NCBI GenBank assembly: GCA_001829415.1
Contig: MIBE01000025.1
Location: forward strand, 1-56,833
Direction: 5' to 3'
From: Spirochaetes bacterium GWF1_51_8
GTDB lineage: Bacteria; Spirochaetota; Brevinematia; Brevinematales; GWF1-51-8
DNA: 56,833 bases
In this document: piece by piece, positions 52,827-56,833 of the stretch
Numbering within the stretch: position 1 is the first letter of the stretch
How the letters are laid out: the number at the start of each line of letters is the position of its first letter
The notes under the pieces: model-generated
Seen by the model: only the letters and a program-made list of their open reading frames with translations
The model's database searches: none
What the model was told of the DNA's origin: nothing
Translations under genes and position numbers: made by a program

Positions 52827-53636
52827 TCATAGTTTACCGTCATTTTTCCTAAAACGCAAATGGAGAAAGAAAGCGGTCACACGCGCATACGCGAGAGAAG
52901 GATACTTTTCGGCAACTTCTTCGCCGGGGCACGGCTCATGACAGTATTCTAGAGTCAATCCCGATCCCAGGGCAATATTGAGCCATTCGGAAAGCGTCCT
53001 GTGGTAATAAGGAATCCTGAATTTATCGACAGGCCTGTTAGCCGGCGCGCCGTTGAACATCCATTCGTCCACCGAGCATTTATCGCCGTCAAAATACCCC
53101 GCGAGCTCTGCCGCGACTACTTTCCCTGCGGTATCAAAAACGTTTTTCCTCGTCGGTGTAATGAAACAAGGATGCAGGATGGAGAATTGGAAAAACCCGC
53201 CCGGCTTCAGAACACGAAATACTTCGCCGAAAACCCGCTCGATCTCCGGCATATCCATCAGCGACATAAACGCCGTAACGAAATCGAAACTATCGCCGTC
53301 GAACGGGAGAGTCTGCGCGGGAGATGCAAGATAGGCTATTCCAAGCGTTTCGATGTTTTCGCGGCCTCGGGCATGGAGGATGAATCGTTCGGAGATATCG
53401 AGCGCGGTCATTTTCGCGCCGACTTTTGCCAGCAGACGGGTGTTATGCCCTTCGCCGCAGCCGATATCGAGACCGAGTTTTCCTTTAATATCGGGCAGGA
53501 TACTGAAAAATCCGGGCGTATTCAGCAGATCGCGGTAATGATCGTAACCCGCCCGGACCAGTTCCGTCCACGCGTCAGCGTTACCGTCCCAATACCGCCC
53601 CGTCTCTTCGGCTGTGAGATTCTTGTTTTTATTCAT
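52827..53636 (-). CDS. Class I SAM-dependent methyltransferase
   Basis: A 269-residue methyltransferase. Motif I is GLDIGCGEGHNTRLLAKVG, followed by MTALDISERFI with the acidic end of strand 2, then LPFDGDSFDFVTAFMSLMD and VLKPGGFFQFSILHPCF. This is the Methyltransf_11 pattern. No signal peptide; substrate unknown. Its stop falls inside the duplicated unit, and a copy of its last 43 codons lies at 51189-51320. The PaaI-like gene ends 2 bp upstream of its ATG, so they are likely co-transcribed. Confidence 0.88.
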   Translation of the reverse strand: MNKNKNLTAEETGRYWDGNADAWTELVRAGYDHYRDLLNTPGFFSILPDIKGKLGLDIGCGEGHNTRLLAKVGAKMTALDISERFILHARGRENIETLGIAYLASPAQTLPFDGDSFDFVTAFMSLMDMPEIERVFGEVFRVLKPGGFFQFSILHPCFITPTRKNVFDTAGKVVAAELAGYFDGDKCSVDEWMFNGAPANRPVDKFRIPYYHRTLSEWLNIALGSGLTLEYCHEPCPGEEVAEKYPSLAYARVTAFFLHLRFRKNDGKL

Positions 53637-53638
53637 TT

Positions 53639-54058
53639 TTAATCCAGCTTCAGCGGGTCCTGCTTGCGGTAGACCATCCCGTGAAAAACCGCGACCGTGT
53701 CGCCCGATCCGTCGGTCAGCTCGATATCGTAATTCGCGATCTTGGGATTGATCGTGCGCTCACGGGCTTCCGCGTAGACCGTGCCTTCCGAAAGCGCCTT
53801 GACAAACGACATATCGGTATGAATGCCGACCGCGACCGTGCCGTGGGAGTTGGACGCCGCCGCGAACGCGAAATCCGCGAGGGCGAAGAGCGCCCCGCCG
53901 TGTACGGTATCGATACTGTTATAGTGCCGTTCGCCGATCGTCATCTCGGCCTTCGCGTATCCCTCGGAGATATCGGTCAGCACGATCCCGTTGCTGTCGC
54001 AGAACTTGTCCTTTTTATTGAAATAACGGAGCATTTTCTCCTTCAGTCCGTCATCCAT
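53639..54058 (-). CDS. PaaI-like thioesterase
   Basis: A 139-residue hotdog-fold thioesterase. It has the family core HYNSIDTVHGGALFALADFA (the VHGG turn and the catalytic Asp helix), then a strand pair around DMSFVKALSEGTVYAEA and a closing NYDIELTDGSGDTVAVFHG. Members cleave phenylacetyl-CoA or other acyl-CoA esters; the substrate is not given by sequence. The ATG at 54058 shares a base with the murF stop (TAATG), so translation is coupled to murF. Longer upstream readings are rejected. Confidence 0.85.
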   Translation of the reverse strand: MDDGLKEKMLRYFNKKDKFCDSNGIVLTDISEGYAKAEMTIGERHYNSIDTVHGGALFALADFAFAAASNSHGTVAVGIHTDMSFVKALSEGTVYAEARERTINPKIANYDIELTDGSGDTVAVFHGMVYRKQDPLKLD

Positions 54059-55419
54059 TACGCGCCCCCTGTCAATGCCTGCACTATCGTGTCGAGCCCC
54101 ATCCCGTGCGACGCCTTCACCAGCGCGACGTCGCCCGCGCGCACTTCCTTCACCGCGCTTTCGGTCAACGCTTCCTTCGACGCAAACCATTGCGCGTTCA
54201 CCCCGCCCTTCTGCGCGGTCTGGATGAGTTCCTTCGTGAACTCCCCGTAGCCGAGAATCAGATCGGCGCACTTGTTTTCCACAATGAACTCGCCGACCAT
54301 TTTATGGTAGTAGCCGGACTTCCTTCCGAGCTCGAGCATATCGGACACCACCGCGATCCGTCTGCCTCCGCGCGAACTCGCCCCGAGGACGCGAAGCCCG
54401 GCGATCATCGACGACGGGTTAGCGTTGTAGCAGTCGTTGATAATAATTCCCCTCGGCGTGTCGACAATCTGACTGCGTCCGGCGACCGCGCGGAAACCGC
54501 GAATCGCTTCCACCCGCATCTGCGGCGGAATACTGAAAAACTCGCCGATTTTGAATGCCGCCGCGAGATTGGAGATATTGTGAATACCCGGAAGGGCGAA
54601 CTCGAAGGTCTCCCCCGCGTACTCGAGCAGGAAGCCGTCGATACCCCTGTCCTCGACTATGCGGATATCCTCGGTTTTGAATTCCATCACCGGGACATTG
54701 GCGCGCGCCTTGAGATAGCTGAAATACGGGTCGTCGGCGTTGAGAAGGATAAATCCCCGGTCGACAATCCCGTCGAAAATCTCGCTCTTCGCGTCGGCGA
54801 TAGCGTCGAGACTCCCGAGGTTGCCGATATGGGCGTAGCCGATATTAGTAATGACGCCGATTAACGGTTCGCAGATCTTCGATAGCCCGGAAATCTCGCC
54901 CTTATGGTTCATCCCCATCTCGAGCACCATGAGGTGAGTGTCGGGTTTCGCCTCGAGCATAGTGAGGGGCAGGCCGATATTATTGTTGAGGTTCTTCTTC
55001 GCGGTATGGACATTCATCCGGCTGGAAAGTACCGCCACCGCGAGTTCACGGGTGGTCGTCTTACCGGAGCTCCCGGTGATCGCGACCGTGTTCGCGAAAA
55101 TCTGCCGCCTGTAGGCGCGGGCGAGCTTGCCCAATGCCTCGATCGTATCGTGCACGGGAATGATAACGCCTTTATTGACCGCGGCGGATACGTTGTCGAT
55201 ACGGGCGTGGTCGACCATGAAAATCTCGACACCCTTCGTGACTGCTTCCTTGATGAAATCGTGCCCGTCGAACTTATCGCCCTTGATGCCGGTGAAGCAT
55301 TCGCCCGAATTGACAGTCCGGGAATCGATAGCGAAACCGGAGAAGTCTTTCCTCCCGCATCCCCCGATTCGTATCGCTTTCGCCTCTAAGGTCTGCTGTA
55401 CAAAATTCAAGGAAAACAT
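54058..55419 (-). CDS. murF: UDP-MurNAc-tripeptide-D-Ala-D-Ala ligase
   Basis: A 453-residue Mur ligase adding D-Ala-D-Ala to the peptidoglycan precursor. Key motifs: FAIDSRTVNSGECFTGIKG (N-domain), the P-loop ITGSSGKTTTRELAVAVL, NNNIGLPLTMLE, MVLEMGMNHKGEI, NIGYAHIGNLGS and the C-domain NDCYNANPSSM. MurE would show a DNPR motif, which is absent. ATG 55419 has GAGGG 5 bp upstream and is preferred over GTG 55431. The D-Ala-D-Ala ligase-like gene at 32 kb is unlinked. Confidence 0.93.
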   Translation of the reverse strand: MFSLNFVQQTLEAKAIRIGGCGRKDFSGFAIDSRTVNSGECFTGIKGDKFDGHDFIKEAVTKGVEIFMVDHARIDNVSAAVNKGVIIPVHDTIEALGKLARAYRRQIFANTVAITGSSGKTTTRELAVAVLSSRMNVHTAKKNLNNNIGLPLTMLEAKPDTHLMVLEMGMNHKGEISGLSKICEPLIGVITNIGYAHIGNLGSLDAIADAKSEIFDGIVDRGFILLNADDPYFSYLKARANVPVMEFKTEDIRIVEDRGIDGFLLEYAGETFEFALPGIHNISNLAAAFKIGEFFSIPPQMRVEAIRGFRAVAGRSQIVDTPRGIIINDCYNANPSSMIAGLRVLGASSRGGRRIAVVSDMLELGRKSGYYHKMVGEFIVENKCADLILGYGEFTKELIQTAQKGGVNAQWFASKEALTESAVKEVRAGDVALVKASHGMGLDTIVQALTGGA

Positions 55420-55514
55420 ATTTACCCTCACAAGTCATACTGCAATAGATTATATTATAAATGCGAAATATTCAAGCGGAATGATATTATTTTCCAAAAT
55501 TATGAAATTACCTA

Positions 55515-55542
55515 TTTACATTTTCTGATATTCTGTTAGAAT
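55515..55542 (+). promoter_or_regulatory. Promoter of the RtcB-family gene
   Basis: TTTACA (55515-55520), 16 bp, TAGAAT (55537-55542), 36 bp before the ATG at 55579. Confidence 0.45.
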
Positions 55543-55578
55543 AATAGGCATGCTGGATGAGATTCCGGCGGAGGAAAG

Positions 55579-56833
55579 ATGGATCTGAACAAACTTCACC
55601 GGGTGAGCGACTACGAATGGTGTATACCGAAAACGGAAGGAATGCATGTCGAGGCGTTCGTTTTTGCCGGTGAAGAACTCCTTACCCACGTACTGGAAGC
55701 GGTTTATCCGCAGATCGTCAATGCGGCCTCGCTTCCCGGAATTCTCGACAGGTTTATCGTTTTCCCCAATGCCACCCCCGGGAGCGGATTCCCTTACGGC
55801 GCGATGGCGCTTTTCGACTGGCAGGAAGGGATAGTTTGTCCCGGCGCGGTCGGGCACGATATCAACTGCGGAACGCGAATAGTCACCACCAATCTCATCT
55901 ATCAGGATATAGAAAAGAAGACCGAATCGCTGATCCGGGCGTTCTTTAAGGCGATTCCTGTCGGGGATAATATCCGGGGGAAATCGACATTATCTGTGAA
56001 GGACTTCCGCGATCTCCTCACCAGCGGCGCGAAATGGGTCGCCGAGAAGCTGGAGATCGGTAAGCCCGACGATCCCGACTATATCGAAGACGGCGGGGTC
56101 ACCGACGGGGCAGACCCATACCTGATCAGCGAAGACCTTGCAAAGAACGAGAAAAACCATCTCGGCACTCTCGGCGCCGAGAACCATTACCTCGAGCTCC
56201 AGATAGTCGAAGAGGTCTTCGATATCGAACGGGCGCGCGTGTACGGCTTGTTCAAAAATCAGGTCGTCGTCACGTTCCAGACCGGCTCCCGCGAGTTAGG
56301 CCGTGAGACGGCGAAGAAGTATATCAAGCTTTTCCAGCAGGCTCAGGAGAAGTACGGGATGAAATCCCCGTCGCCTGAACTCGCCTCGCTGCCGTTGAAA
56401 TCGCCCGAGAGTAAAGAGTACCTTGCCGCGATGCGCGCCGTATCCAATTTCGCGTTCGCGAACAGGCAGATGATCGGCAACAGTATCGATAAGGTATTTA
56501 ACGACGTCATCCGCGACGTCGATACGAACATCATGTACGACTTTTCACATAACACGATCAAGGAAGAGACGCACCGGATCGGCACATCCAAGCGAAACGT
56601 CATCGTCCACCGTTCGGGATGTACCCGTGTGTTCCCAAGCAGGCCGTCCGACGCAATCAAGCCCTACCGTGTGATCGGCCACCCGATCCTTGTAAGCGGG
56701 CCGCTCGGCAGCGCGTCCTACATCATGGCGGGCACCGAGGAGTCGCTCATGAAGACGTTCGGCACTTCGATCCATTGCACCGGACGGAACATGACCCGTG
56801 AGGACGCGAAAGCCCGTTTCAACGCCGATGCTA
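55579..56833 (+). CDS. RtcB-family RNA ligase-like protein, 3' end outside window
   Basis: The first 418 residues of an RtcB-like protein. RtcB joins RNA 2',3'-cyclic phosphate ends using Mn2+ and GTP. Present: GHDINCGTR, LGTLGAENHYLEL, YDFSHNTIKEE, GSASYIMAGTEE. Altered: PDVH becomes PNAT; HSGSR becomes QTGSR (loss of a metal-binding His); HRKG becomes HRSG; HGAGR becomes HCTGR. The overall pattern is closer to the archaeal/human form than to E. coli RtcB. ATG 55579 follows GGAGGAAAG. It may have lost or changed activity. The catalytic C-terminal Lys region is not visible. Confidence 0.85.
   Translation, partial: MDLNKLHRVSDYEWCIPKTEGMHVEAFVFAGEELLTHVLEAVYPQIVNAASLPGILDRFIVFPNATPGSGFPYGAMALFDWQEGIVCPGAVGHDINCGTRIVTTNLIYQDIEKKTESLIRAFFKAIPVGDNIRGKSTLSVKDFRDLLTSGAKWVAEKLEIGKPDDPDYIEDGGVTDGADPYLISEDLAKNEKNHLGTLGAENHYLELQIVEEVFDIERARVYGLFKNQVVVTFQTGSRELGRETAKKYIKLFQQAQEKYGMKSPSPELASLPLKSPESKEYLAAMRAVSNFAFANRQMIGNSIDKVFNDVIRDVDTNIMYDFSHNTIKEETHRIGTSKRNVIVHRSGCTRVFPSRPSDAIKPYRVIGHPILVSGPLGSASYIMAGTEESLMKTFGTSIHCTGRNMTREDAKARFNADA

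Larger units (their letters stand above)
49733..52959. repeat. Tandem duplication of a 1,638-bp unit
   Basis: Unit 1 (51371-52959) and unit 2 (49733-51320) each contain one propeller gene, its 5' region and the last part of a methyltransferase gene. Offsets between matching points (gene starts, gene ends, methyltransferase stop) are all 1,638 bp. The 5' region is nearly identical while the genes have diverged. Homology stops at 51320 / 52958. Confidence 0.85.

Noticed and set aside
49733..52959. CRISPR or short tandem repeat array
   Set aside because: The repetition is a two-copy gene duplication with propeller repeats inside the proteins, not regularly spaced short direct repeats.

Overview
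This 56.8 kb stretch comes from a bacterial chromosome of moderate GC content (roughly half G+C by eye) with an outer membrane. The pointers are many lipoproteins, TPR and beta-propeller secreted proteins, a small outer-membrane barrel candidate, Rho with a long acidic N-terminus, c-di-GMP proteins (PilZ, EAL-HDOD, GGDEF-EAL), CheY/CheX-like proteins and a short FlgM-like ORF. The mix suggests a free-living, probably motile spirochaete-like organism (Brevinematales-type would fit). That is an inference from gene content only; there is no rRNA marker in the window. I see no tRNA, rRNA, CRISPR array, prophage or insertion sequence.

Layout. 1-4438: a partial unknown gene, then TPR and secreted proteins ending in a stand-alone periplasmic CHASE2-like protein. 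4439-4785: non-coding, with two strong inverted repeats. 4786-14226: LRR protein, CCA-adding enzyme, lipoprotein, secreted TPR protein, a 51-codon FlgM-like ORF, MscS channel, a large secreted protein and rho. 14269-15951: an AT-rich three-gene cassette of unknown function inserted between rho and a maa-type acetyltransferase. 15953-19586: small metabolic and sensory genes, including a lipoprotein with a starch-binding-like (CBM21) domain and a PilZ protein. 19612-28108: a hybrid histidine kinase with a periplasmic substrate-binding domain, and two tandem paralogous secreted TPR proteins with an HEFFH motif. 28206-30953: an rrf2-cysK-metY sulfur operon. 30973-32248: an AT-rich tripartite toxin-antitoxin-chaperone operon (hicA-hicB-secB-like). 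32257-34874: ATP-grasp ligase, cupin, HExxH lipoprotein. 35032-38561: trkA-thiL-aroC-sprT-like run. 38620-41334: EAL-HDOD, CheX-like, CheY and a Cys-rich protein. 41352-43568: nifS-nifU. 43565-49657: GGDEF-EAL, GNAT-YoaP, LuxR-type membrane regulator and envelope proteins. 49733-52959: a 1,638-bp tandem duplication of a beta-propeller gene that carried along a 3' piece of the adjacent methyltransferase gene. 52827-55419: methyltransferase, thioesterase, murF. 55579-end: a divergent RtcB-family protein, cut by the window end.

The genes that clearly work together are Rrf2/CysK/MetY (cysteine and homocysteine synthesis under an IscR-like regulator), NifS/NifU (Fe-S assembly), HicA/HicB/SecB-like (toxin, antitoxin and a chaperone likely needed for antitoxin folding), and the c-di-GMP/chemotaxis set at 38.6-45.5 kb. 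Two regulatory links are visible. The rrf2 promoter carries an inverted repeat that includes TAGTAGTATAT, and the same 11-mer lies just upstream of the nifS promoter. The hic promoter carries a 7-bp inverted repeat between its -35 and -10. The strongest candidates for something undescribed are the 14.3-16 kb three-gene cassette, the HicAB-SecB operon with its HicB C-terminal tail, the HEFFH/TPR paralogue pair, and the RtcB variant with altered active-site motifs.
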